In this document: in pieces, positions 37,782 through 46,006 of the stretch
Numbering within the stretch: position 1 is the first letter of the stretch
Layout of the letters: each line of letters begins with the position of its first letter
Origin: Paenibacillus glycinis
GTDB taxonomy: Bacteria > Bacillota > Bacilli > Paenibacillales > Paenibacillaceae
NCBI RefSeq assembly: GCF_009909185.1
Contig: NZ_JAAAMV010000001.1
Coordinates: 248,001 to 312,000, forward strand
DNA: 64,000 bases
Direction: 5' to 3'
Made by a program: the position numbers and the translations under genes
Notes under the pieces: model-generated
What the model was told of the DNA's origin: nothing
Seen by the model: the letters and a program-made list of their open reading frames with translations, nothing else
Database searches by the model: none

Positions 37782-38189
37782 TCAGAACGCCGCCTCCACG
37801 TGACGCAGCTCGACGACTTCATACGCATCGGGCTCCCTCCCGCTTTGCGCAAGGGTAATGGCGATGACGTCGAATCGAATACGTATCCCGTGCAGCTTGT
37901 TCATCGACAGGTAGACCTCCGCCGTCGAACGGACCTGCAGCTGCTTCCTGGCATCGACCGATTCCACGGCGGTTCCGAATCTGCCGCCGGCCCTGCGCGT
38001 GCGGACTTCGACAATGACGATCGTCGACTCCAGCTTCGCCACGATATCCAATTCTCCCGAACGGCAACGCCAATTCCTGTCCAGCAGCAAATACCCTTTA
38101 TCCAGCAAATAGCCGGCGGCTTCCGATTCGCCGTGAATGCCGATCGCGCGCCTGGCGTCCGGCTTCCCGGTCCGCTCCGGTTTAGTCAA
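37782..38189 (-). CDS. yraN: UPF0102 (YraN) family nuclease-like protein
   Basis: A 135-residue member of the UPF0102 family, which has a PD-(D/E)XK nuclease-like fold. The core is GELDIVAKLESTIVIVEVRT. The usual catalytic Lys of the EVK motif is Arg here (EVR), so activity is uncertain. The start is TTG 38189, with GGAGG 9 nt upstream, overlapping the ylqH stop. It ends the rnhB-ylqG-ylqH-yraN group. Confidence 0.88.
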   Translation of the reverse strand: MTKPERTGKPDARRAIGIHGESEAAGYLLDKGYLLLDRNWRCRSGELDIVAKLESTIVIVEVRTRRAGGRFGTAVESVDARKQLQVRSTAEVYLSMNKLHGIRIRFDVIAITLAQSGREPDAYEVVELRHVEAAF

Positions 38190-38506
38190 AGCAAGCCACC
38201 TCCGGCGCGTTGATCCGAACGGTAAACGAAGGATAATATCTCGGCGACGAGCGTGTACAGTTCAGGAGGAATTTCCTGATCGAGATCCAGTTTCGACAAA
38301 ACCTCGACAAGCGAAGAATCTTGTTGAACGGGCACCCCGTTCTCCGCGGCCTTCTCCAATATGGCTTCAGCCAATTTGCCTTTGCCTTTCGCTACGATGA
38401 CCGGCGCGGTGTTCTCGCCCGGCTCGTATTTTAACGCGACCGCTTTTTTGGAGGGCTCGTACGTTTCGGTCTTCGACGATTGACTGCGTCTCTTCGGAGC
38501 GCTCAT
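38186..38506 (-). CDS. ylqH: YlqH: stand-alone FlhB C-terminal-like (FlhX) protein
   Basis: A soluble 106-residue protein matching the cytoplasmic C-terminal domain of FlhB (EscU/YscU family). KKAVALKYEPGENTAPVIVA aligns with HFAIALQYDGTKMEAPTIIA of the FlhB encoded at 7752-8843, and EILSFVYRSD matches its end. It begins just after the position of the NPTH cleavage site and has no membrane segments. B. subtilis YlqH and epsilon-proteobacterial FlhX are similar free-standing forms. It overlaps ylqG by ATGA, so the two are probably co-translated. Its role is unknown. Confidence 0.87.
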   Translation of the reverse strand: MSAPKRRSQSSKTETYEPSKKAVALKYEPGENTAPVIVAKGKGKLAEAILEKAAENGVPVQQDSSLVEVLSKLDLDQEIPPELYTLVAEILSFVYRSDQRAGGGLL

Positions 38507-40620
38507 ACGCGGACATCCACTCCTTTATACGGTTTTGCGAACCAATCCCGGTCTTCTGCCGTCGCAACCGTTCTTTCGGATGCATGGAACCGGTCCATGA
38601 ACCGTTCCGGCATCGGTTCGGCCCGCAGCGTCAGCAATTGATACCCTGCGTTGGCAAGGGCCGCGGTTAACTCGGAGCGCGAAGATTCGATCAGCTGTTC
38701 AGAAGCGGGGTGGTCGTTCCAGACATGCAGGTTGACGATTTTATTGACGACCTGTACGTCAACCACCGTTTCGCCCATCGTCTTCATTCGCAAATCGAAC
38801 AACAGTCGGCAGTTATCGCCATCCAGCTCCCCTTTGCGTCCTCTCCTCGTCTGGATATGAACGGATGCCGTTTGGCTGCCGTCCGGTCCCTTCATCGGGA
38901 TGAACAGGGTTACGTGGGAGAACAATGAACCGTTTTTTTCCGGCGAAAGCAGCAGCTGCTGACCGGTAATATGCGACACGAGCTGCTGCGCGGTATCGCG
39001 AAGCTGTTGAGGTACGTCATCGCTCGCGGCAATGGTCAATAAAGCGCTCTTCAGCGTGTCGGCCGTGCTGGATTTCGTCCCTTCGCCATTCGGCGCGGCG
39101 CTGTCCTGGATGATGGATGCCAATGCGGTCGTTTGCTGCTGGTTCCGATCGAATAGGAGCGATGCGGCGCGTTCTTGACCGGCTGACGCAGGCATCCGAG
39201 CTTCGCTCGCCGTCTTCATAACATGTGGTGACTGCTCATCCTCTGCTGCATGCGGTACTGTAGCGGAGGCCTTTGACGAAGCATGCGCTTCTTGCTGAAT
39301 GGTCGCCGTCGCCAGCATCCGCTCATGGTCGACGCCGATCCATTTCATCATTTGTCCTACCCAGCTGGTGCCGCTGCCAGCCTGAGCAGTTGTCCGCGCG
39401 GCGCCCGAACCTCCTGGTTGCCCAAGATTTGATGCTTGCGGGGCCGACCCTGTGTTCCTTCGGTCGTTTGCAACAGCCGAATTGCTTTGCTGCCGCGACG
39501 GCACACTTTCCGGACGTGCGAGAGACTGCTGCAAAGCACGGCCTGCTGGCGCATGTCCTACATCCGACACCGCTTCCCCGAAAACTTGTTGCTGCCCGCT
39601 GCTTAAGTTTGCTGGCGCTCCTGCTTGCTTTGAAGCACCGGCCGTGGCAGCAGTTTCGCTAAGTTGCGGCAATATCGCATGATCTATACTGACCTTCTGT
39701 CTTCCTCCGATTGTCGAAGCCGAACCATCGACAGGCAGCTTGCCGGAGTTCATTCCCTCCGCCACTCCGTTGGCGGCGCCAGCGGCGGCCGGCTGCGCCG
39801 ACGCCGAGCTGCGCGCGCCCGGAGCGGCAGCCGCGCCGGCCGCTCCCCGGGGCGCCGGCTCCGCCCCGGCGCCCCCAAAACCCGCGGGCGGCTTCGCCCC
39901 GCCCGCCTGCTGCGCTTCGCGCATCAGCGCCGCGCCTTCGGCCAGCAGCGCCTGCAGCTTCGCTGCGGCCGCTTGCGCCGCCCCGGGCGGCTGCGCGGAC
40001 CCTGCCGCGGCCTGCCCACCGGCAGGGTCGCTCCAAGCGGCAAGACCCGCCTCCAGCGCCTCCAACAGCGCATGCGCCGGCGGACCGGCAAGAACCTGCT
40101 GAAGCGCGCCGATCGTCGCGCCCGTCATCGGCAACCCGCGCTTGAAAGCCAGCGCGGCCGCCCGCATCCAAGACCGCGCGTCGCCGCCGTCCGGCATGGC
40201 GGCGAGCGCGGCTCTGAATTGCCCCGCCGTCTCGCGGGTCAAAACGACGCCGTCCTTGCGCAGCTCCCCGACCAGATCCGCGGACGCCTTCGTATCGGGC
40301 AAGCCGAGCGCCTTGATCCATTCCTTCACGCTCGCTTCCGGAATCGCCGCCGTTTTCGGATCCGCCGGCTTCAAGACAAGCGCGCCGTCGGCCGATTCGG
40401 GCTGCACCTGCAGCAAGACGGCCTTTCCCGGCTCCAGCGGGGTATCGAGCTTAGCCTGAACGGGCGTGCCGTTGATTTGCACGATCCCCTCCCGATCGCC
40501 GGTCATTTTCACCAGGACGCCGCGTACCGTTTGCCCGACCTTAAGCTCCAGCGCCTTGCCGTCGCCGGGCTGAGCATCGCCGATAAGGCCCTTCATTAAT
40601 TGTCCGATCGACATCGACAT
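38503..40620 (-). CDS. ylqG: YlqG-like protein with FliK-like C-terminal domain
   Basis: A 705-residue protein of unknown function. Residues 1-250 are ordered in part (GQLMKGLIGDAQPGDGKALE, VGQTVRGVLVKMTGD), the middle (codons at about 39240-40100) is Ala/Gly/Gln-rich low-complexity sequence with very high GC, and residues about 570-680 form a compact domain. That last part (LLFDLRMKTMGETVVDVQVV, then RSELTAALANAGYQLLTLRA) follows the spacing of the FliK Flg_hook domain. Position before ylqH and after rnhB matches B. subtilis ylqG. ATG 40620 follows AAGGA. The FliK likeness is inference from pattern, not a search. Confidence 0.75.
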   Translation of the reverse strand: MSMSIGQLMKGLIGDAQPGDGKALELKVGQTVRGVLVKMTGDREGIVQINGTPVQAKLDTPLEPGKAVLLQVQPESADGALVLKPADPKTAAIPEASVKEWIKALGLPDTKASADLVGELRKDGVVLTRETAGQFRAALAAMPDGGDARSWMRAAALAFKRGLPMTGATIGALQQVLAGPPAHALLEALEAGLAAWSDPAGGQAAAGSAQPPGAAQAAAAKLQALLAEGAALMREAQQAGGAKPPAGFGGAGAEPAPRGAAGAAAAPGARSSASAQPAAAGAANGVAEGMNSGKLPVDGSASTIGGRQKVSIDHAILPQLSETAATAGASKQAGAPANLSSGQQQVFGEAVSDVGHAPAGRALQQSLARPESVPSRQQSNSAVANDRRNTGSAPQASNLGQPGGSGAARTTAQAGSGTSWVGQMMKWIGVDHERMLATATIQQEAHASSKASATVPHAAEDEQSPHVMKTASEARMPASAGQERAASLLFDRNQQQTTALASIIQDSAAPNGEGTKSSTADTLKSALLTIAASDDVPQQLRDTAQQLVSHITGQQLLLSPEKNGSLFSHVTLFIPMKGPDGSQTASVHIQTRRGRKGELDGDNCRLLFDLRMKTMGETVVDVQVVNKIVNLHVWNDHPASEQLIESSRSELTAALANAGYQLLTLRAEPMPERFMDRFHASERTVATAEDRDWFAKPYKGVDVRV

Positions 40621-40830
40621 TCGCCGCACATCCTTCCACTCGCACGATACCTATAGCTCTTTATCGGCCAACCGCGCCCTCGTCTGAACCCCTGGGCGAC
40701 AAGGCGAGCTGGACGCACAGCAAAACGACGAGCTTAGAAGAGCGCCGCATTGGCGATTCTTGCGAATTGGTCATGTACAGCGCTTACGGGGCCGCCAAGC
40801 GATTCCTTGCCTAAACCAGGCCGTCGATAT

Positions 40831-41445
40831 TTAAAACAACGCCTGCTGCTCCGCGAACAGCTTCCCCAGAAAACTTTGCCGGTGCATCGGACTCGGACCG
40901 TGCTCCAACAGCTTTTCCCGGTGCAGCTTGGTTGCGTAGCCTTTATGTATGGCGATGCCGTAAGCAGGATAAAGCTTGTCCCATTCGTCGCGGCATAACC
41001 GGTCCCGCGTGACTTTCGCGAGGATGGAAGCCGCCGCGATGGACTGGCTTCGCGCATCCCCTTTAATGATGGCCAGCTGCGGCAGCGCGATGTCCACCTT
41101 CTCGGCATCCACCAGCAAATACGCCGGCTGTACGCCCAGCGTCTCGACCGCCTGTTTCATCGCGAGCCTCGCCGCCTGCTTGATGTTGATGTCATCCACG
41201 ACGGACGAATCCACGCGCGACACCGCCCACGCTTCGGCGCAGTCGACGATCTGCCAGTATAACTCCTCCCGCTTCTTCTCCGACAGCTTCTTGGAATCGT
41301 TGATGCCGTCCAAAACCAGTCCCTCCGGCAAAATCACCGCTGCCGCGACGACGTCGCCGAACAAGCAGCCGCGACCTACCTCGTCGATGCCGGCTAAGCT
41401 GCGGTATCCCTGCTCCCACAACGGTTTCTCGAATTCGTCCAACAT
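40831..41445 (-). CDS. rnhB: Ribonuclease HII
   Basis: RnhB removes RNA from RNA-DNA hybrids and single ribonucleotides. The active-site segments GIDEVGRGCLFGDVV, the KKLSEKKREEL region and the DAEKVDI segment are present. 204 residues. The gap of 210 bp to ylqG shows no further gene. Confidence 0.95.
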   Translation of the reverse strand: MLDEFEKPLWEQGYRSLAGIDEVGRGCLFGDVVAAAVILPEGLVLDGINDSKKLSEKKREELYWQIVDCAEAWAVSRVDSSVVDDINIKQAARLAMKQAVETLGVQPAYLLVDAEKVDIALPQLAIIKGDARSQSIAAASILAKVTRDRLCRDEWDKLYPAYGIAIHKGYATKLHREKLLEHGPSPMHRQSFLGKLFAEQQALF

Positions 41446-41578
41446 TCGGTTCTCCCCCTTGTTCCCCTTAAGCTCGCTTGTGCTTATCTCGATGTACCTG
41501 CGTTATGTATCACTCGCCCGCCGCCTCTAATCCCGCAAATTCCTCCATGCCGATGTTGGCATCATGATCGCAATTTTC

Positions 41579-41607
41579 ATTATCGCAATTTTCGCGCCGC
41601 CTGTCAG
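41579..41607 (-). promoter_or_regulatory. Putative promoter of rnhB-ylqG-ylqH-yraN
   Basis: On the minus strand CTGACA and GATAAT are 17 bp apart, each one base off consensus, with an upstream terminator and about 130 nt to rnhB. Confidence 0.45.
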
Positions 41608-41713
41608 CAAAGCTTCCGAGAAGCTGCGTCCGCGTGATTCGATTCAACGACTTCAATGGCTCAAACCGGCATCCAGTCGATTGAGGCGCGATATTCATGG
41701 CTACTACTTTTCC

Positions 41714-41745
41714 AATAAAAAAACGACCGCCCTTGAGGCAGCCGT
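41714..41745 (-). terminator. Intrinsic terminator after rbgA
   Basis: Minus strand stem CGGCTGCC/GGGCGGTCG (two G-U pairs) with TCAA loop, followed by TTTTTTTATT. Confidence 0.85.
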
Positions 41746-41762
41746 TCGGGTTATTTCGCGCC

Positions 41763-42623
41763 TTACGGCGTTTCCAGGGTGATGCGTCCCAGATTTCCTG
41801 CACGCAGCTCTCTGAGGATAATGCCGGACGCTTTCTCCAAGTCCACGCGCCCGCCGCTTACGAGGCAACCCCGCTTGCGGCCGATATCTTCCATCACGCG
41901 AACAAGCTCGTCGTTGTCAGTTGCGTCACGCGGCGGTTCGGTTAGGCCGAAGCGCTCCGCCAGCGCATCCCAGTACCGGACAACCAATTCTTTAATCGCG
42001 AAGAAAGCGACCTCTTCGACGTTCAGTACCTGCTCGCGGATCGCGCCGGTCATCGCCAGCTTGAAGCCGACGAGCTGATCCTCGAACTTCGGCCACAGAA
42101 TGCCGGGCGTATCGAGCAGTTCCATCTCCGTGCCGATCTTGATCCATTGCTGGCCTTTCGTAACGCCGGGACGATCTCCGGTTGCCGCGATGTTTCGGCC
42201 TGCAAGGCGATTGATCAGCGTCGATTTGCCGACGTTCGGAATGCCGACGATCAGGCCGCGCACGGGACGGGGCGTCATGCCTTTGGCGATTTGCCGCGCG
42301 ATTTTCTCATGCAGCAATTCTTTCACTTTTACCGGGATTTCGTTCACATGGCTGCCGGTCGAAGCGTCGATCGCCAGGCTGGCATAGCCCAGCCCGGTAA
42401 AGTACGCCCGCCATTTCTCCGTCGTCCGCGCATCGGCCAAATCCGCTTTGTTCAGCAGAATCAGACGCGGCTTGCCTTGCAGGATCTCATCCACCATCGG
42501 GTTCCGGCTCGAAAGCGGTACGCGGGCATCCAGGAGCTCGATGGCAATGTCGATTAATTTGAGCTTTTCCTGAATTTCCCTTCTCGCCCTCGTCATGTGG
42601 CCGGGAAACCACTGAATCGTCAT
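41763..42623 (-). CDS. rbgA: Ribosome biogenesis GTPase RbgA (YlqF)
   Basis: RbgA is a circularly permuted GTPase needed for late assembly of the 50S subunit. The G4 motif NKADLAD comes before G1 [14 protein letters not shown] and G3 DTPGI, the hallmark of circular permutation. The N-terminus [15 protein letters not shown] is typical. 286 residues. It lies 13 bp after lepB. Confidence 0.97.
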   Translation of the reverse strand: MTIQWFPGHMTRARREIQEKLKLIDIAIELLDARVPLSSRNPMVDEILQGKPRLILLNKADLADARTTEKWRAYFTGLGYASLAIDASTGSHVNEIPVKVKELLHEKIARQIAKGMTPRPVRGLIVGIPNVGKSTLINRLAGRNIAATGDRPGVTKGQQWIKIGTEMELLDTPGILWPKFEDQLVGFKLAMTGAIREQVLNVEEVAFFAIKELVVRYWDALAERFGLTEPPRDATDNDELVRVMEDIGRKRGCLVSGGRVDLEKASGIILRELRAGNLGRITLETP

Positions 42624-42636
42624 GCTGTCATTCTCC

Positions 42637-43338
42637 TCATCCTTGTTTCACGAAAGCCAGTTTGTTCATCGGCCAGAAGATGACATCCGCCCGTCCGACG
42701 ATTTCTTTGTCATCGACAAAACCGATAATCCGGCTGTCTTTGCTGTTGCGGCGGTTGTCCCCGAACGCAAGCACATGGCCCGCAGGGACGACGTCCGTAT
42801 CGAAATTCGAGTTCGGGAAGTTCCGTTCCTCGCCGCCGTTATTGTTGAAGATTTCGCCGTTCGCTTTGGCAGCCGCAATGGATTCCTTCAGATAAGGTTC
42901 GTCCACCAGCTTGCCGTTGACGTAAAGATTGTCGTCCTCGTATTTGATCTTGTCGCCGGGCACGCCGATTACGCGCTTGATGAAATCGCGGCCTTCCTCA
43001 GGCACATGGAAGACGATGACTTCTCCGCGCTTCGGCTTGCGAATCTCGAAGATCGCTTTGTCGACGATCAATCGCTCGCCGGTATAAAAGTTCGGCTCCA
43101 TCGATGGCCCGTCCACGATAAACGGCGCGAACAGGAAGTAACGGATCACCAGAACGAGTATCGCCGCGATCGCAAGCGCTTTGACCCATTCGAACACTTC
43201 TTTCTGCGCGCGTCCCTTAGCGGGCGGCTTGTTTGGCGTATCAGGGGTATCCGTGCCGTCGACGGGCGCTTGATGCTCCTCGGGCTTTACTTCTTCCTGC
43301 TCCAATTGTTGCTCGTCATTGCGGTGCTGTTGATCCAC
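42637..43338 (-). CDS. lepB: Type I signal peptidase
   Basis: LepB cleaves signal peptides of secreted proteins. A charged cytoplasmic tail of about 50 residues (rich in Glu and Gln) precedes one membrane segment ([20 protein letters not shown]), then the catalytic Ser in DGPSMEPNF and Lys in [11 protein letters not shown]. The GTG 43338 start follows GAGGTGG. 233 residues. It is the single-membrane-segment (sipS-like) form. B. subtilis has no signal peptidase gene between rplS and rbgA. Confidence 0.95.
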   Translation of the reverse strand: MDQQHRNDEQQLEQEEVKPEEHQAPVDGTDTPDTPNKPPAKGRAQKEVFEWVKALAIAAILVLVIRYFLFAPFIVDGPSMEPNFYTGERLIVDKAIFEIRKPKRGEVIVFHVPEEGRDFIKRVIGVPGDKIKYEDDNLYVNGKLVDEPYLKESIAAAKANGEIFNNNGGEERNFPNSNFDTDVVPAGHVLAFGDNRRNSKDSRIIGFVDDKEIVGRADVIFWPMNKLAFVKQG

Positions 43339-43484
43339 GATTCCACCTCTTCTAAGCAGGAATAATTTATTTCACCGACGCGATCGATAATCGGCTATGT
43401 AAGAGATAAACGTATTTTCGGCCAGGCAAGTTTCACTCCGCATGCATAAAAGCCGATTACGCCGAAATTGCTTTTTTATATGTA

Positions 43485-43518
43485 AAAAAGCGAAAAGGGA
43501 CTTGTTTGCGCAAGTCCC
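43485..43518 (-). terminator. Intrinsic terminator after rplS
   Basis: Minus strand GGGACTTG-loop-CAAGTCCC with TTTTCGCTTTTTT following. It separates rplS from lepB. Confidence 0.9.
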
Positions 43519-43532
43519 CCTCTTGACGTACA

Positions 43533-43883
43533 TTAGCGAATTTCTTTGATTCTCGCAGCTTTACCGCGAAGATTGCGAAGGTAGTACAGTTTCGCGCGAC
43601 GGACTTTACCGCGGCGTGCAACTTCGATCTTCTCAATTTTCGGCGAGTTCACTGGGAACGTTCTTTCAACGCCAACGCCGTACGAAATTTTACGCACTGT
43701 AAAAGTAGCGCTGATGCCGCCGCCGCGACGTTTGATCACGACGCCTTCGAACAGCTGGATACGCTCGCGCGATCCCTCGATAACTTTTACGTGTACCTTA
43801 AGCGTGTCGCCCGGGCGAAAGCTTGGAAGGTCAGTACGAAGATTTTCTTGCGCAATGGTTTGCAAAAGATTCATTTGATTCAA
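43533..43883 (-). CDS. rplS: Ribosomal protein L19
   Basis: L19 binds 23S rRNA near the 30S-50S interface. The conserved [20 protein letters not shown] and [14 protein letters not shown] are present. 116 residues. It has its own promoter (43984-44012) and leader and is followed by a strong terminator, so it can be made as a monocistronic message. Confidence 0.98.
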   Translation of the reverse strand: MNQMNLLQTIAQENLRTDLPSFRPGDTLKVHVKVIEGSRERIQLFEGVVIKRRGGGISATFTVRKISYGVGVERTFPVNSPKIEKIEVARRGKVRRAKLYYLRNLRGKAARIKEIR

Positions 43884-43983
43884 CTCCTTCCACCATAGAC
43901 GTTCTTATAAGCTACCGGAATCACGTTAGAATCCGGATAATCGCTATATAGCGGACCGTCCGAGTTAACAAAGCAACTCTGCT
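43884..43983 (-). ncRNA. Putative L19 leader (autoregulatory 5' UTR)
   Basis: About 95 nt of leader between the promoter and rplS contain several pairing elements: CGCTATATAGCG (43941-43952), CGGAC/GTCCG next to it (43951-43961), and CCGGA/TCCGG with an 11-nt loop (43915-43935). A leader of this kind (Rfam L19_leader) lies at the same place in other Bacillales; I could not match the covariance model. Confidence 0.5.
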
Positions 43984-44012
43984 ATTCTAACATAATCCAG
44001 CCCAGAATACAA
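43984..44012 (-). promoter_or_regulatory. Sigma-A type promoter of rplS
   Basis: TTGTAT and TAGAAT are 17 bp apart on the minus strand, with an extended -10 TG. It lies in the gap after trmD. Confidence 0.65.
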
Positions 44013-44050
44013 CAACGGGAATCAGCATTGCCCGGTTGCTTTCGGAAGGC

Positions 44051-44803
44051 TTACAAAGATTCCTCTTCGCTGCGGGCGCGGATTTGTTCAGCCAGCCATA
44101 AACGTTCTTTCTTCGTCAATTCGGCGCTGTCCAACAGCTCGGGGCGGCGCTCCAGCGTCCGCAGGATCGATTGTTGGCGCCTCCAAATTTCCACGTTGGC
44201 ATGGTGGCCGGACATGAGCACGTCGGGCACTTCCCAGCCGCGGAATACGGGCGGGCGCGTATAATGCGGATGCTCCAGCAAACCGGTGCTGAAAGAATCC
44301 GTGACGGCCGACGTTTCGTTGCCCAGCACGCCCGGCAGCAAGCGAACGATGCTGTCGATCATCACCATCGCAGGCAGCTCGCCCCCCGTAAGAACGTAAT
44401 CGCCCAGCGAGATCTCGTCGGTCACGAGATGCTGGCGAATCCGTTCGTCATACCCCTCGTAATGCCCGCATACAAAGACCAAATGCTCCTGCGCCGACAG
44501 TTCCTCGGCCTTCTTCTGCGTATAAGGCTCCCCCTGCGGGCAAAGCAGGATTACGCGGGGTTTCTTCCCGTTCTCCGGCATGAGATCCTCCACCGCGGCA
44601 AACAAGGGCTCGGGCTTGAGCACCATGCCTCCGCCTCCGCCGTAAGGATAGTCGTCTACCGTATTATGTTTATTATTCGCATAATCCCGGAAGTTAACCG
44701 CGTTCAAAGCGACGATGCCTTTATCGCGGGCTTTGCCCAGAATGCTGGCGCCGAATACGCCTTGGAACATTTCGGGGAACAGCGTCAATACATCGATGCG
44801 CAT
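44051..44803 (-). CDS. trmD: tRNA (guanine-37-N1) methyltransferase
   Basis: TrmD makes m1G37 to prevent frameshifting. The SPOUT knot motifs [12 protein letters not shown] and [20 protein letters not shown] are present. 250 residues, 3 bp after rimM. Confidence 0.97.
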   Translation of the reverse strand: MRIDVLTLFPEMFQGVFGASILGKARDKGIVALNAVNFRDYANNKHNTVDDYPYGGGGGMVLKPEPLFAAVEDLMPENGKKPRVILLCPQGEPYTQKKAEELSAQEHLVFVCGHYEGYDERIRQHLVTDEISLGDYVLTGGELPAMVMIDSIVRLLPGVLGNETSAVTDSFSTGLLEHPHYTRPPVFRGWEVPDVLMSGHHANVEIWRRQQSILRTLERRPELLDSAELTKKERLWLAEQIRARSEEESL

Positions 44804-44806
44804 GAG

Positions 44807-45325
44807 CTAGATCAGCCCTTCCATCAGATGAACCTTAACCGTTTTGTTCGGAATGTCCACATCGAGGACGACTTCGTCGATGACGGGGATGAGCACCTGT
44901 TTGCCTTTAGCCGGCTGGACGACCCACACGTCGTTGGCGCCAGGCACAAGGATCTCCGTGATGACGCCAAGCTCTGCGCCCTCGTCCGTCACGACTTTGC
45001 AGCCGATGATCTGGTGGTGGTAATATTCGCCTTCCTCCAGCTCGACAAGGTCTTCCTTGGACACCTTCAGCGACCAACCTTTGTATTTCTCGACGTCGTT
45101 GATGTTGTCGTACCCTTTAAGCTTCAAGAAAAACATGCCCTTCTGTTCTCGCGCGCTCACTATTTCCACGTCCAGCTGCTGGCCGCTCTCCTCGTTGATG
45201 AGCCTCAGCACCGAATTCGGCGCGAACCGCTCCTCGGGAAAATCGGTCTGCGATATGACCTTCACTTCGCCGCGAATGCCATGTGTATTGACGAGCTTGC
45301 CGACGGATAACCATTGTTGATCCAT
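44807..45325 (-). CDS. rimM: 16S rRNA processing protein RimM
   Basis: RimM assists maturation of the 30S head. The N-terminal domain (SVGKLVNTHGIRGEVKVISQ) and C-terminal PRC barrel (VLIPVIDEVVLDVDIPNKTV) are intact; 172 residues. It lies between khpA and trmD. YlqD, found here in B. subtilis, is missing. Confidence 0.96.
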   Translation of the reverse strand: MDQQWLSVGKLVNTHGIRGEVKVISQTDFPEERFAPNSVLRLINEESGQQLDVEIVSAREQKGMFFLKLKGYDNINDVEKYKGWSLKVSKEDLVELEEGEYYHHQIIGCKVVTDEGAELGVITEILVPGANDVWVVQPAKGKQVLIPVIDEVVLDVDIPNKTVKVHLMEGLI

Positions 45326-45406
45326 GCCCTGTCCCTGCCTTTTTTCGTATTTGCCATCGAAAAAGAGCTAGGATATTCATCCTAGCCCTGTCTCGATGTA
45401 CGATCG

Positions 45407-45640
45407 CTACGAAATAATATCGACCATGACGCGCTTCTGCGATTTGACGGCTGCCGATGCGACGACCGTTCTCAGCGCTTTGGCGATCCGTCCCTGCTTG
45501 CCGATCACCTTGCCGACATCGTCGGGGTTGACCGACAGCAGGTAGACGGTGCCGCGATCGTCTTCTTTCACGTCGACGCGTACATCCTCCGGGTTATCCA
45601 CTAAAGCCTTCGCTATGACAAGAATCAATTCTTTCATCAC
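45407..45640 (-). CDS. khpA: KH-domain RNA-binding protein KhpA (YlqC)
   Basis: A 77-residue single KH-domain protein. The RNA-binding GXXG loop is in GKQGRIAKALRTVVASAAVK. In Gram-positives KhpA acts with KhpB/EloR in RNA control of cell division. It lies between rpsP and rimM. The start may be the ATG at 45640 or the next codon. Confidence 0.93.
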   Translation of the reverse strand: MMKELILVIAKALVDNPEDVRVDVKEDDRGTVYLLSVNPDDVGKVIGKQGRIAKALRTVVASAAVKSQKRVMVDIIS

Positions 45641-45664
45641 AATAGGCCCCCCGCACAGAGTAGG

Positions 45665-45937
45665 TTATTTTTGAAGTTTCAGCTCGTGAAGCTTCGTCAT
45701 TACGCCTGCTTTGGAGAGCAGGTTGCGGACCGTGTCGGAAGCTTGCGCTCCGTTTTGAAGCCATTTAAGAGCTTTTTCTTCATCGATGTTAACTTGAGCC
45801 GGTTGAGCAACCGGGTTATAAGTACCGATTTCTTCAATGAAGCGGCCGTCGCGCGGGGAACGGGAATCGGAAACTACCACACGGTAGAAAGGCGCTTTAT
45901 GCGCACCGATACGTTTCAAACGAATACGTACTGCCAT
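45665..45937 (-). CDS. rpsP: Ribosomal protein S16
   Basis: S16 is needed for 30S assembly. [20 protein letters not shown] is diagnostic. 90 residues with GAAGGAGGTG before the ATG. It lies between ffh and khpA. Confidence 0.98.
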   Translation of the reverse strand: MAVRIRLKRIGAHKAPFYRVVVSDSRSPRDGRFIEEIGTYNPVAQPAQVNIDEEKALKWLQNGAQASDTVRNLLSKAGVMTKLHELKLQK

Positions 45938-46006
45938 GAGAATTCACCTCCTTCAATAAATATCGAGCCTGCTCTTGTCCAGGCAAGCCTTCCAAGCGGC
46001 AATGGC

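Larger units (their letters stand above)
41446..41762. other. 317-bp intergenic region rbgA/rnhB
   Basis: Holds the rbgA terminator (41714-41745) and a likely rnhB promoter. A minus-strand frame of 97 codons (41510-41803) crosses the terminator and rbgA end and has no ribosome site or recognisable content, so I do not call it a gene. Confidence 0.6.

Noticed and set aside
41510-41803. 97-codon minus-strand frame before rnhB
   Set aside because: It runs through the end of rbgA and its terminator and has no ribosome site.
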